DNA of 64,000 bases from Uranotaenia lowii (taxonomy: Eukaryota > Arthropoda > Insecta > Diptera > Culicidae): the NCBI RefSeq assembly GCF_029784155.1, contig NC_073691.1, positions 143,438,461-143,502,460 on the forward strand. Direction: 5' to 3'. The translations under genes and the position numbers were made by a program. The notes beneath the pieces were generated by a model that was not told where the DNA came from, did no database searches, and saw nothing but the letters and a program-made list of their open reading frames with translations. Positions 9,887 to 19,655 of this stretch are shown one piece after another (position 1 is the stretch's first letter; every line of letters begins with the position of its first letter).

Positions 9887-10644
9887 TGTCGCGTCTCTGC
9901 TTAAGTACTCTAGCGGGCGAAAATTGTGGATGACAGAATTGTGGTAGAAGTAGATGATTGTCATAGTATGATAAGAAAAAGGAGGCAACAATCGCCATTG
10001 CTATTTGAGAACACGTTAACCAGTATCATTATCGTTAGTTTTCTAACAGTGAATAATCTCCTGGTAATTTACTGCGCACAGCTTAGTATGATTAAAATAG
10101 CTAATAATCCTTTATATTTAGATAGCTTTCTAGCGATAAAAGTTGAGCTGCGTAGCCGTAGTTGATTTAGTGCCAAGTGCCATCATAAAACCGCTCGCAA
10201 CCAAAAACGTAAGACAATATGTTATTTAGAGAAATCAGGTTATTATTCCTAATTGAACCATTTTGATAGATTTCCATCATATACTCACCTTAAACCGTGA
10301 ACTGCATCTTCCGTGCTAAGGAGAATACTTACCTTCTCGAACATACTCACCTGGAATACACCTGTAAGAACAATCTGTAAAGAAACATAAATTTACCATT
10401 ACTAAATACTTACCTTACATTAGCTTAGATACTCCTGCTAGTTAAATCAAAAGCTGCTAGAAAGAGTTGAGAAGTTGAGTGAAGTTGGAATAGCAGTAAA
10501 ATCAGTAAACGTAAGTCATCATTCGAAAAATACTATACACACTAAGTAACACTGAAATCAATTGTAATTTTAGGATTTTTTTAATACAACTGTTATTAAA
10601 AAAACGGAATCATCGCCCACCTCATTCAACATCGAAAACTCATA
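9887..10644 (+). repeat. 3' LTR of the BEL/Pao element (758 bp)
   Basis: A copy of 2724-3481 at an offset of 7163 bp with the same length; reading both through I see no substitution. It is followed by GATAT (10645-10649), the second copy of the target duplication. The four minus-strand splice-donor-like sites recur at 10281, 10325, 10343 and 10406. Confidence 0.95.
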
Positions 10645-11361
10645 GATATTCAACACACGTTTAGTCTATCTTAGAATCTTTGACTAGGAATGGTTACAAA
10701 CCAGTTTCAATCTTGTTAAAGCTTACAAATTTTAAGCTGATTTTGGTTAGCTTATCATTCAGCAAAAATTGCATGATATCAAAAAAGCTGCGATTAAACT
10801 GAAATTTTGTAGGAAAAAAATCGTTCGTAACGATGAGCATACCTCCCCCCCTCCCCTATGTCACAATTTGTAACGCTAGAGCTTACTCCCCCCCCCCCTA
10901 GGAGCGTTACGTAATTTATGGATGCCCCCTAAGTGGTACAGTATTGTTCCGATTTTGTCAGCCCCTTCTTGAATTTAGGGCTGACAAAACAGGGTACCTG
11001 ACAAAATCGGGAAAAAAAAAATCTTGAATATAATTTCAATTTTGATTTGATAATTGTCCGTTTACTTGTTATTTCGATATTTTATGTCAATACCGTGATA
11101 AGGGGAGACATAGACCCCTTTTCTTTATTTTTTACTCTTCTTACAAAGAAGGGTATACATGTCGCTTGAAAAACCAACTTTCAATCCGAGGCCCAGGGTG
11201 CCAAGTGTCATATACCATTCGACTCAGTTTGTCGAGATCGGAACATGTCTGTATGTGTGTCTGTATGTGTGTATGTATGTGTGTATGTGTGTTCCCTAAA
11301 AGGCTATCCATAAACCATGTGATCAAAATGTGGTCAAGTTTAAACCTCCTTCCATTCCACA

Positions 11362-12116
11362 TCAATGCACACTGGTACAGAACATCAATCTAGCGGAACT
11401 TAATTAATAGCACCGAGGGATGAAAAGATAGACTTTTAATATCTTGGACATCATTGCATAGTTTTATAAGGCGCATACTTTGGAATAAAATATAGAACTG
11501 AGGGGTCCAACAATAGCAAGATAAAAAAGCTAACTTTTTTGTTAAGCGTTTTAGAGCTTTAGTTTCTTCTACAAAGTTGTTTATCTTTACAAAATACATA
11601 ACTTTGCTAAACAAGCCAAAGTTCTACAGTTTCATTCTAAGGAGTTACAATGAAATTAGAAAAAAAACCTTGAAAAAACAGTTTTTTAAATCTGAAACGT
11701 TGTAGGTAAGAAAAAACAATTTTCAGTCTTCGAAACAAATTTGAAAAATGTTAAGATCTACAATTGTTTAGTACATTATGATGTGTTTTGAAATTGATGA
11801 AGTGCTGTAAAAAGAATTTAGTGTAATATATTAACGATTTTCAAAGAAAAGTTTATCGAATTGCGCAAATTTCCGCACCATTAGCCAATGTGGATTTTAC
11901 TTCTGGTGTTAAGAGGAATCATTACCATATAAAACTAGCGTGGAACTCGGTGGAACTCGAAGCAATTTTAAGATTGAAAATCTAGTATTTTGTTCACAAA
12001 TATCACTTTTTTTAGACACGTTATTAGTTTCTTAGTTTCTTTGATGCAATAAACTTGCAGAATTTGAGAATTAGAAATAATTAGATGATTTACCCGGTTT
12101 TCCGTTTCAAATTGAT
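11362..12116 (+). repeat. Left arm of a 1.7-kb palindrome
   Basis: This arm pairs with the reverse complement of 12312-13068 over about 755 bp with few mismatches. Both arms encode nearly the same 71-74-residue open frame on opposite strands, which is a symptom of the inversion and not a gene. The spacer is about 195 bp, so a transcript could form a very long hairpin. Confidence 0.85.
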
Positions 12117-12311
12117 CAATATAATCTGTTCATTATTATATAAATGATATCTGTACCAACACGTGAAAGTGATTTTACTCCAAAAGTAAAGTAGCTTTCA
12201 GCTTTCAGTGGCAGGCCAATTTTGGCTCTATTTATCGAAAAAAAAACACTTTTGAGATAATAAGTTTTCGTTGGATTACAAACTCAATTTGATTACAGGA
12301 TATATGACCAT

Positions 12312-13068
12312 TTTGATGAATTTGAAACGGAAAACCTGTTAAATCATCTAATTATTCCTAATTCTCAAATTGGGCAAGTTTATTGCATCAAAGAAACTAA
12401 GAAACTAATAAAGTGTCTAAAAAAAGTGATATTTGTGAACAAATACTAGATTTTCAAACTTAAAATTGCTTCGAGTTCCTCCGAGTTCTACGCTAGTTTT
12501 ATATGGTTATGATTCCTCTTAACACCAAAAATAAAATCCACATTGAATGTTGGTGCGGAAATTTGCGCAATTCGATAAACTTTTCTTTGAAAATCGTTAA
12601 TATATTACACTAAATGCTTTCTACAGCACTTCATCAATTTCAAAACACATCATAATGTACTAAACAATTGTAGATCTTAACATTTTTCAAATTTGTTTCG
12701 AAGACTGAAAATTGTTTTCTCTTACCTACAACGTTTCAGATTTAAAAAACTGTTTTTTCAAGGTTTTTTTTTAATTTCATTGTAACTCCTTAGAATGAAA
12801 CTGTAGAACTTTGGCTTGTTTAGCAAAGTTATGTATTTTGTTAAGATAAACAACTTTGTAGAAGAAACTAAAGCTCTAAAACGCTTAACAAAAAAGTTAG
12901 CTTTTTTATCTTGCTATTGGTGGACCCCTCGGCTCTATATTTTATTTCAAAGTATGCGCCTTGTAAAACTATGCAATGTTGTCCAAGATATTGAAAGTCT
13001 ATCTTTTCATCCCTGGGCGCTATTAATTTAGTTACGCTAGATTGATGGTCTGTACCAGTGTGCAATGA
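12312..13068 (-). repeat. Right arm of the 1.7-kb palindrome
   Basis: Inverted copy of 11362-12116. The outermost matching bases are CCAGTGTGCAATGA here and TCAATGCACACTGG on the left. Just outside it, a small tandem duplication of CAACCCTTAAAATAC occurs near 13100, with no counterpart on the left. Confidence 0.85.
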
Positions 13069-13336
13069 AAAATCTTATGAACCTTCAATCACCCCCAACC
13101 CTTAAAATACCAACCCTTAAAATACCAAGTGGTTAATGGCTGGTCCTCTGCGTGGGTCAGGACAACCCCCAAAAAAACATACAGTGTTAAATGACAGGGA
13201 ATTTTAGTTCAAAAGCAGAAAATTTCAACTAAATTTAAAGGCTGACAAAATCGGGATAAAATGCTGACAAAATCGGGGATAGACAAAATCGGGGGTAGAC
13301 AAAATCGGGAGCTGACAAAATCGGAACAATACTGTA

Positions 13337-13571
13337 TAAGGAAAACAAGATCGATTTTGTTGAAAAAATTATCTATCCACCAAACTGTCCGGATTTTTGT
13401 CCCATCGAGAAATATTGGGCAATAGTTAAGGACAAACTGGAGAAATGTGGCAGAACCATTAAACCACTTGCTCAAATGGAAAAGTGGTGGAACAAGATGG
13501 CGAATGAGGTTACCAGCAGTACTGTGAAGAAAGTTAGAAAATTCATCCGAAAAGCTGACGAATGCTTTTAA
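13337..13571 (+). pseudogene. DD37E transposase, C-terminal part
   Basis: Continues the transposase interrupted at 2235. It starts with Lys-Glu-Asn-Lys-Ile-Asp and runs open to a TAA at 13569-13571. It includes PPNCPDFCPIEKYWAIVK, which holds the catalytic Glu, and a basic tail ending Ala-Asp-Glu-Cys-Phe. Counting from the Asp of PDLASCHY across the two removed insertions gives 37 intervening residues. This portion has no internal stop, unlike the N-terminal part. Confidence 0.85.
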
Positions 13572-13690
13572 TGTATTTTTTTCCTTAAAGTGCAATAAAA
13601 ACCCTACCAAATGACATTTTTACTTTTGTTGTATGTTATTTCTTTGCGGAGAAATGATCTTTTTGATCCGACCAGATTCTATGTGAAACA

Positions 13691-13848
13691 GACTTTAAAA
13701 CCATTTCAAAATTAACAAACATGGCGGACTTACTCTTATATCCGATCTAAACTGACTTCAGACGACATATTATACGATCTTTTTTCACTATGCAGCTGGA
13801 ATTGCGATTCGTAACACCATTGTAAACGACTTTAGTTATCATTTCTGA
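13691..13848 (-). repeat. Right terminal inverted repeat of the DD37E element
   Basis: Reverse complement of 473-629, with continuity into the CACATAGAATCTGGTCG block (about 13664-13690) that on the left is displaced to 1321-1346. Ends TCATTTCTGA followed by TA (13849-13850). Confidence 0.85.
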
Positions 13849-14073
13849 TACGATTTCATGGTTGCTAGTGAAACTAAGGTTTTCCTACTTGGACAACTAG
13901 ATGGCTGCACTTTTACCTGATGAATCATTGAGGCTTCCTAAACACCCGTGAAAACCGCTTTTCAGTGTTTATTGTGCCATTTATAGTCCCACAAGTTAGT
14001 CAATTATTATTTGTAAACCACCATTTGTAAACCACCAGTCTCGACAAGATTTCTCCGTTTAGCATTGCGTCGA

Positions 14074-14076
<3 letters not shown>

Positions 14077-14141
<65 letters not shown>

Positions 14142-14168
14142 GAGTAAGTAAGTAAGTAAGTAAGTAAG

Positions 14169-14250
<82 letters not shown>

Positions 14251-14553
14251 CAAGTAAGCAAGTAAGCAAGTAAGCAAGTAAGCAAGTAAGCAAGTAAGCA
14301 AGTAAGCAAGTAAGCAAGTAAGCAAGTAAGCAAGTAAGCAAGTAAGCATGTAAGCAAGTAAGCAAGTAAGCAAGTAAGCAAGTAAGCAAGTAAGCAAGTA
14401 AGCAAGTAAGCAAGTAAGCAAGTAAGCAAGTAAGCAAGTAAGCAAGTAAGCAAGTAAGCAAGGAAGTAAGTAAGTAAGTAAGCAAGTAAGTAAGTAAGTA
14501 AGTAAGAAAGTAAGTAAGAAGTAAGTAAGTAAGCCAGTAAGTAAGTAAGTAAA

Positions 14554-14585
<32 letters not shown>

Positions 14586-14614
14586 AAAGTAAGTAAGTAA
14601 GTAAGAAAGTAAGA

Positions 14615-14713
<99 letters not shown>

Positions 14714-14729
14714 TAAGTAAGTAAGTAAG
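14077..14729 (+). repeat. (TAAG)n satellite with a (CAAGTAAG)n core, about 650 bp
   Basis: Three zones are visible: plain TAAG repeats (about 14077-14248), an octamer zone alternating CAAG and TAAG (about 14249-14462, roughly 27 octamers, one CATG variant near 14347), and TAAG repeats with GAAAG and AAATAAG interruptions (about 14463-14729). The long open frames across it on the minus strand are repeat artefacts (Leu-Leu-Thr-Tyr). The unit matches the tail of RTE-like LINE fragments at 37585 and 29750. Confidence 0.95.
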
Positions 14730-15439
14730 AATGAAAATCAGAAGAAAACGTTTGAAATTTTATAGTTTTTGGTATACATGTGATGTCATTACGTATAAAG
14801 CACAAATGACAGTAATTTTTGGTTTCTTTAACGAATTAAATTTTTCAAAAATATAAATTTAAGTATAATCGTGCTGCATAAATTTAGGGTTAAAATACTA
14901 CAAAAAAATCTACTAGCTTAAATCATTAAAATAAATGTTTGGATAGATGAAATATTGAAATTAACAAACGCGTGATGCAAAAAAATCATATATCAGAATA
15001 TGGATACAAGATTTAAAAGGTGAATCTTTGATTTGCATTCTGATGCATTTTAGCCCAGACTGGTAACTGAATTATAAAAATATTTATTCTTAAAAATTTG
15101 GTGATTGTCTAAAAAATATCTGCACACCAACAGTATTGGTATAGGATTATTAAATTAAAAAAAAATTGTAGATGATATCTTTAAGCTTATCCGTCATACT
15201 AAGTAAAGTTTTTTTTTCCAAAAAATGTTAAAATTTGTAAATCTATCCCTTGATTTTTAAGTTTTCTATAAGAATCAAAAACTTTACAAAACTATCTCAC
15301 GATGTGAGAAACTATGTCACCATCATTTTGTCATCATTCAATGATAACTTTATTACATAATTACATTAGTTCTTAACCGACAATTTATCACATTAGCGAG
15401 AGATATTTATCATTCTCACATTGAAGTCATCTCCTCCTG
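14730..15439. other. AT-rich spacer
   Basis: Very AT-rich, with homopolymer runs and no open frame above background, repeat pair or RNA signature that I can support. Confidence 0.5.
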
Positions 15440-15750
15440 TTTTATGTTCTCATTATTGTGTGATATTCTGAGCTAACAACTCAGAATAACTGACAACACT
15501 GCTGAGTTACTACGAAACTAGTTTGAGTTGTTTCAGTTAAGCGTGTGAACATGTAAACATTTGTACCGTGATAATTATTATCACCTGTCATTCGCAATCC
15601 TCGATGCTAAATCGCTATTGTTCTCAATACACAAATTGACCAAAACAAACGAAGAACCAATGCAGTGTGTTGGTTCTCGTGGAACAACAGATGCCCTCTG
15701 CTGGAGTCGAGGAATGTTTCGGACCTATCCGAAAGCGTAAGTATCGACAT
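15440..15750 (+). repeat. Dispersed repeat, copy A, with conserved donor-like site
   Basis: Aligns with about 22720-22960. Shared blocks include GTAAACATTTGTACCGTG, a TCACCTGTCAT block, ACCAAAACAAAC, TTGGTTCT and finally a CGTAAGTATC site with similar sequence on both sides. It encodes no recognised protein. It could be a terminal segment of an unclassified element, or a duplicated promoter with a non-coding first exon; the sequence alone does not decide. Confidence 0.55.
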
Positions 15751-16976
15751 AATGATATAACAGAAAAAATCTTAATGACCGTTGAGACGAACCAGCCATA
15801 GGCTGAAAGTCTCTTGACCGTTAAACTCATCTGGCATCACTCTCATAAAGGAAGCCAATATATCCTGGCTTCCTTCAGATGGTACCGTTTTTTTTGTAAT
15901 TTTTTAGATAGGTACCCGTTACTCATGGATTGCCAAGTCTCAAATTTACTCCGTCGGTCCCTCGGCCACGGAAATATTCCGAAAACTTCCGCCAATCCGC
16001 CTGCCTCAGCCTTGCCCTGCCCACGAGACGCCGCCGGTTCATATATTTTGATGCCGTTGTTTTAATTGAATTTGTAGAGGAATTTGCATATTATTGTTTA
16101 GTTTATTATGCTGAATAATTGCGTTCTTTGCAGTGTCCGGGACTGATGCCGTCGGACTTTCGCCACCCGGGGGTAGAGTTGGAGATGTACACGGCACAAT
16201 TCCGAGAAGAGATAGATCCAGAGAGAAAGAGAGAGACAGTGTCAGACAACGACCGGAAAATAAACTCGAATGGCAAACAATTTCGGGATTGGCCGGAAAT
16301 GGATGAGTTTTTCGGAGCTCTCTTTTCCCCTTTCTCCTCATTCCCTCTCTAGAACCGGATGCCGGTTTTGCTGAGCGATGCAAGTTTTTCGAACCTTTCT
16401 GAATTGGAACGGGGAAATACGAAAATTATGTATATGATTGATGGCCAAGGGATGACGACGGTTCGTCCATCCGAGTGTGTTGCTTGAGGTTGGAATAGGT
16501 TCACACGAGTTAGTACTCCACATGTGATGAGTTCTCCAAGCAAGCAAACCAGTTCCTGTTAACTGCTGCCTTTTTTTCGTCAGGCTATCACGTTTTTTGG
16601 AAAAAGATGAACTTTTTTTTCCGGTCCAGTTCGGGGATTGTAATGTCAGCTGGCGTAGTTCCACGAACGTGTGTGGTGTACTGACTAATGAACTAACCGA
16701 CTCATTTGTTCGAGAAACGATGGAAAGAGAAACGGAGGCCATAAATAGTTTTGTTTCGGATTGCGAGTGAATCTGCATATTTCATCATTTTCCGAATAAT
16801 AACTTTGTTTCCCTGTATTTACCCACGGTATGCGTAATGTTTCATCCTTCTATAATATGTGAAAATTCAGGAATAAGTTAATTTTTAGATAACGCATGGA
16901 TGATCTTAAATCTGGACGCTCTGTGTATTATACATAGCGCTCCGGACAACTAGATCTGGAATTATATGACAGTACC
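15751..16976. other. Unique-looking spacer, GC-richer at 16030-16780
   Basis: Overlapping short open frames on both strands carry no recognised domain. The block 16030-16780 is richer in G and C than its surroundings and has a purine-rich run (about 16210-16240). It may be host intronic or intergenic sequence. I cannot support a gene. Confidence 0.35.
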
Positions 16977-17855
16977 TTGTTTTTGAATGTTTCCTCTATC
17001 AGTGCTGAACTTTCTAAAATGATTAATTTTGTTTCAAAGAAGTTCGATGTGTGCAGCATTCTCAAACGTTTCCGTGAGATGCATACTATCGATCGGCAGG
17101 TTCATACAAAGGGCTGTCGGACTATGACATCGTCAATAAATTCAAAGCCGACCGGGTGCACCGTCAGAAAGATTCATCAGCGCGAAGGAAAACGATCTTA
17201 TCCGGCCAGAAAGCAACCAAACCGGCCATTGAAGCAAAATGTAGAAGCCAAAAGACGTGCCCGGAACTTATACAACATGGTTTTAACGAAGTACGACGGA
17301 TGCATCCTCATGGATGACGAAACGTACGTGAAGATGGATTTTGGGCGGCTTCCTGGACAAAAATGTTTATGAAGCCGCTGCAGCGCGCTGGTCCGGGTGA
17401 TGTCCCCGGCAAGTTCAAATTCATAAGTTTGCAAGAAAGTGTTTGATCTGGCAAGGTATTTGCAGCTGCGGACGAAAATCTCCGGTTTTTGTGACAAACG
17501 AGACCATGAACTCCAAGATGTACAAAGAGGAGTGTTTGAGAAAACGTATTCTTCCGTACATAAGATCTCACAAAGGACCAGTAAAGTTTTTCCCGGATTT
17601 GGTAAGCTGCCACTACAGCATAGAGGTACAGCAGTGGTATCGGGACAACGGGGTGGATTCTTTCGAAAAGGACATCAACCCACTCAATGCGCTCAATTCC
17701 GCACTATCGAAAAATATTGAGCAATTGTCAAGCAGAAGATGAAGAACAATGATAGGACGACTCGGGATGCAACAGAGATGAAGAGATTGTGGCACAAAAT
17801 GGCCGCTGAGGTCAGCGAACAGGGTGTCCAAACTATGAAAAGTGGTATTCGTTAA
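16977..17855 (+). pseudogene. Second DD37E Tc1/mariner transposase copy (dead)
   Basis: Fragments in shifting frames follow the order of the first copy: LTKYDGCILMDDETYVKMDF (first catalytic Asp, about 17285-17342), GICSCGRKSPVFVTNETMNS (about 17455-17515), RSHKGPVKFFPDLVSCHYS (second Asp, about 17564-17620), then, after a frameshift, FRTIEKY (third acidic residue, about 17697-17720). It ends at a TAA at 17853-17855. RTIEKY replaces the usual RPIEKYW and is followed by a stop. I could not find clear terminal repeats, so this is a coding remnant only. It is more diverged from the first copy than a recent duplicate would be. Confidence 0.8.
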
Positions 17856-17904
17856 TAAAAATTAGTTTTTATTTATTTACATGGTGTTCCGTCTCAAGAC
17901 ATAA

Positions 17905-18260
17905 CCTGATGAACAATATTCCTCCAATTCACTTGGTCCATGGCAACCGTTCTTCAACTTCTTGGGCATGCGTCAGATCAAGCTTCACTTGGTCTAACCA
18001 CCTCGCTTGTTGCGCCTTTGCTCATCTCGTTCCAACCGAATTCATAGCGACCACTCCGGCATTCTCGCAAGATGTCATGCCCAGCGTATCCGTCCTTCGC
18101 CACCTTCTGGATACAGGGTTCGCCGTAGAGATGCGCGAGCTCGTGATTTATTCTTCGCCTCCACACTCCGTTCTCCTGCTCTGTGAGCCACAAATTCTCT
18201 CGTTCAACGGCCCAGTTGCCACAATAGCCACATTCAGAGTTGCCAATGTGCCAGATTTTT
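17905..18260 (-). pseudogene. LINE reverse transcriptase C-terminal fragment, minus strand
   Basis: On the minus strand an open stretch contains GVWRRRINHELAHLYGEP, then diverges through a Gly-His-containing segment in place of the usual Gly-His-Val. This resembles the region after the RT domain of jockey/CR1/I-type LINEs, where a WRxRxNHEL-type motif precedes a basic stretch. It is short and 5'-truncated. The clade cannot be fixed from so little. Confidence 0.5.
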
Positions 18261-18591
18261 CGAGGCTCAGCTTGCCACCCTGATAAACCATTGAAATACC
18301 CAGATTTTTGAAAATATGCCTGGTTTTGCCTGATTTTTGCAAATGTGATGAAAAATTGGAAGTAAGGAACACGATTAGATAGAACTGCTGAAGTTAAAAA
18401 GTGAAAATGTGGCTGAATCAATGCAATCGAAAAACTCCCTTTGATTCTTATTCAAAAAAAGTAAATTGAAGGGAACCTTTTGATTGCTTTGATTCAGTAG
18501 AATTATTCAACGAAGCAGGCTTACAACACATATGAGAGTGAAAATGTGAAGCGATGATAAAAAAAGCCCGATTTTATACACTTAAAAGTGA
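18261..18591. other. AT-rich spacer between LINE fragments
   Basis: Contains CAGATTTTTGAAAA-like words that recur near 23825, but I cannot define an element. No gene. Confidence 0.4.
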
Positions 18592-19601
18592 ATTGGTTCT
18601 CCTGGCATCGGGCCCGTCAACCGGAGAGATTGAGAAGGTGGAAAATTGGATGCGCTCCAAGAGTTTGCGTCTGGTTCACCACAAGACCGAGATTGTGCTG
18701 ATCACCAAGCTGATTTCAGCACAATCAGGGACGATTGCAGCTGGACCGGGCGCAATCCAATCCAAGCGTGCGATCAAGTACCTGGGGATGGTTTTCGACG
18801 ACTGGCTGAGCTTTACGGCCAACGTCGACTACGACTGTAAAAAGAGCGACAATGGCGACAGCAGCCCTCTCACGGGCCATGTCGAATAACTCGACGATCC
18901 GCTGCAGCAGAAGGAGGGTCCTGGCGAGTGTGACCTTGTCCATTTTGCGGTACGGAGCGGCATCCTGGAAGGGAGCCTTGAGCAGGCATTGTAACCTGCA
19001 AAAGCTCTGCAGTGTTCAGCGGCTTATGAACCTGCAAGTAATCAGCGCATACCAAACGGTGTCCTCATTAGCTGCTGATATTGTGGCGCGGGTCATGCTA
19101 GAGAAAGATATCTTCTGCTACGAGCACAGTCACATGCCCGATGTGCGGAAACATGCCAAAGAGGCCTCGACGTTCAACTGGCAGCACCAGTGGAGCAGCT
19201 CGAAACGTGGCCGGTGGACCCATCGCTTGATCCGTAACGTCGGATCCTGGATGGACCGGAGACATGGAGAGGTGGATTTCTGCAAGACACAGTTCTTGAC
19301 TGGTCACGGATGCTTCATGCAGTACCACCATCGGTTTGGACACGTAGCCTCGCCATTCTGCCCAACCTGCGGTAACACAGTAAGGACACCAGAGCACGTA
19401 GTGTTCAACTGTCCAAGGTTCGAAGGGGTACGTGCTAACATGCTTGCCGCCTGCGGACCAGACACGGCAGCCGACAACATCGTGCGGAGGATGTGTGAGG
19501 ATGCCAATACTTGGCTCATGGTCAGCGATGGGTTTACCAGCGGTGAGTTGGAACCAGCACCAGTTGTAGGGTGCCTCCTTCGTCGGGGAGCATCTGAGTA
19601 G
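18592..19601 (+). pseudogene. R1-clade LINE ORF2, 5'-truncated C-terminal part
   Basis: Begins inside the RT palm, just after the position of the FADDV motif in the longer copy at 34500 (VLLA is the first shared tetrapeptide). It continues through WMRSKSLRLVHHKTE and a long C-terminal region (18852-19601), with one frameshift near 18842-18852. The C-terminal zinc motif CPTCGNTVRTPEHVVFNC (CX2CX8HX4C, about 19357-19410) is intact. There is no RNase H. R1-clade is inferred from the RT spacing and the terminal zinc motif. A terminal stop follows Ala-Ser-Glu. Confidence 0.8.
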
Positions 19602-19655
19602 TGTGCGTCCGATCCTGGCAGTAAAGCATACAAATATAAGACTATACCTTCTTTT
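19602..19655 (+). other. Start of the R1 LINE 3'UTR
   Basis: Sequence after the stop (GTGCGTCCGATCCTGGCAG) matches, reverse-complemented, about 20490-20550 and 45010-45050, which mark the coding-proximal end of the R1 3'UTR. The UTR is cut short by the inverted structure that follows. Confidence 0.65.

Larger units (their letters stand above)
2724..10644 (+). mobile_element. Full-length BEL/Pao LTR retrotransposon
   Basis: Two 758-bp direct repeats flank one long gag-pol ORF. The 5-bp duplication GATAT sits at 2719-2723 and 10645-10649, exactly against the maximal repeat boundaries. The internal order PHD fingers, DUF1759-type Gag, zinc knuckles, A17-type aspartic protease, RT, RNase H, integrase, DUF5641 is the BEL/Pao order. 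No stop or frameshift interrupts the ORF and I see no difference between the LTRs, so insertion is recent. No envelope-like ORF is present. Confidence 0.95.
2236..10929. mobile_element. TIR element (CATCCATAAATTACGTAACG ends) split by a BEL/Pao insertion
   Basis: The left end (GCGGCATCCATAAATTACG) and right end (reverse complement GGGGGCATCCATAAATTACG) are inverted copies. Each is followed by C- or G-rich runs and a second short inverted block (TATGTCACAAATCGTAACG). TAAG flanks both sides (2232-2235 and 10930-10933). Deleting the element with one TAAG rejoins the host transposase codons Val-Val-Lys-Trp-Tyr in frame. Without the BEL/Pao insertion it is about 768 bp with no coding region, so it is a non-autonomous element. 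Its superfamily is not clear to me. Confidence 0.8.
10939..13334. mobile_element. TA-flanked CAG...CTG element with a 1.7-kb internal palindrome
   Basis: The ends are perfect inverted repeats for about 20 bp (CAGTATTGTTCCGATTTTGT), flanked by TA on both sides (10937-10938 and 13335-13336). Deleting the element and one TA restores the transposase frame Lys-Trp-Tyr-Lys-Glu-Asn. Subterminal GACAAAATCGGG repeats occur near both ends, with five in 13240-13325. A CAG start with TA duplication fits pogo-like or other Tc1-group non-autonomous elements. A TG/TGTA-rich stretch lies at 11246-11292. There are no transposase domains. Confidence 0.8.
473..13848 (+). mobile_element. Decayed DD37E Tc1/mariner element with nested insertions
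   Basis: The outer ends are long terminal inverted repeats beginning TCAGAAATGATAACT. They are flanked by TT on the left and TA on the right, probably a mutated TA duplication. Between them lie pieces of one Tc1/mariner transposase on the plus strand, separated by at least four younger insertions: 630-1313, 2002-2066, 2236-10929 and 10939-13334. Without insertions the element would be about 2.3 kb or less. The transposase has lost its frame in several places, so the copy is dead. The second catalytic Asp (in PDLASCHY) and the Glu (in CPIEKYW) have 37 residues between them once the two insertions are removed, which is the DD37E spacing of the mosquito-associated IS630-Tc1-mariner lineage. Confidence 0.85.

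Noticed and set aside
11390..13031. Matching 71-74-codon frames on opposite strands as a gene pair
   Set aside because: They are the two arms of one palindrome.
14000..14805. Long open frames of up to 248 codons on the minus strand
   Set aside because: They are a by-product of the (TAAG)n and (CAAGTAAG)n repeats, which contain no minus-strand stop; the product is a Leu-Leu-Thr-Tyr/Cys repeat.
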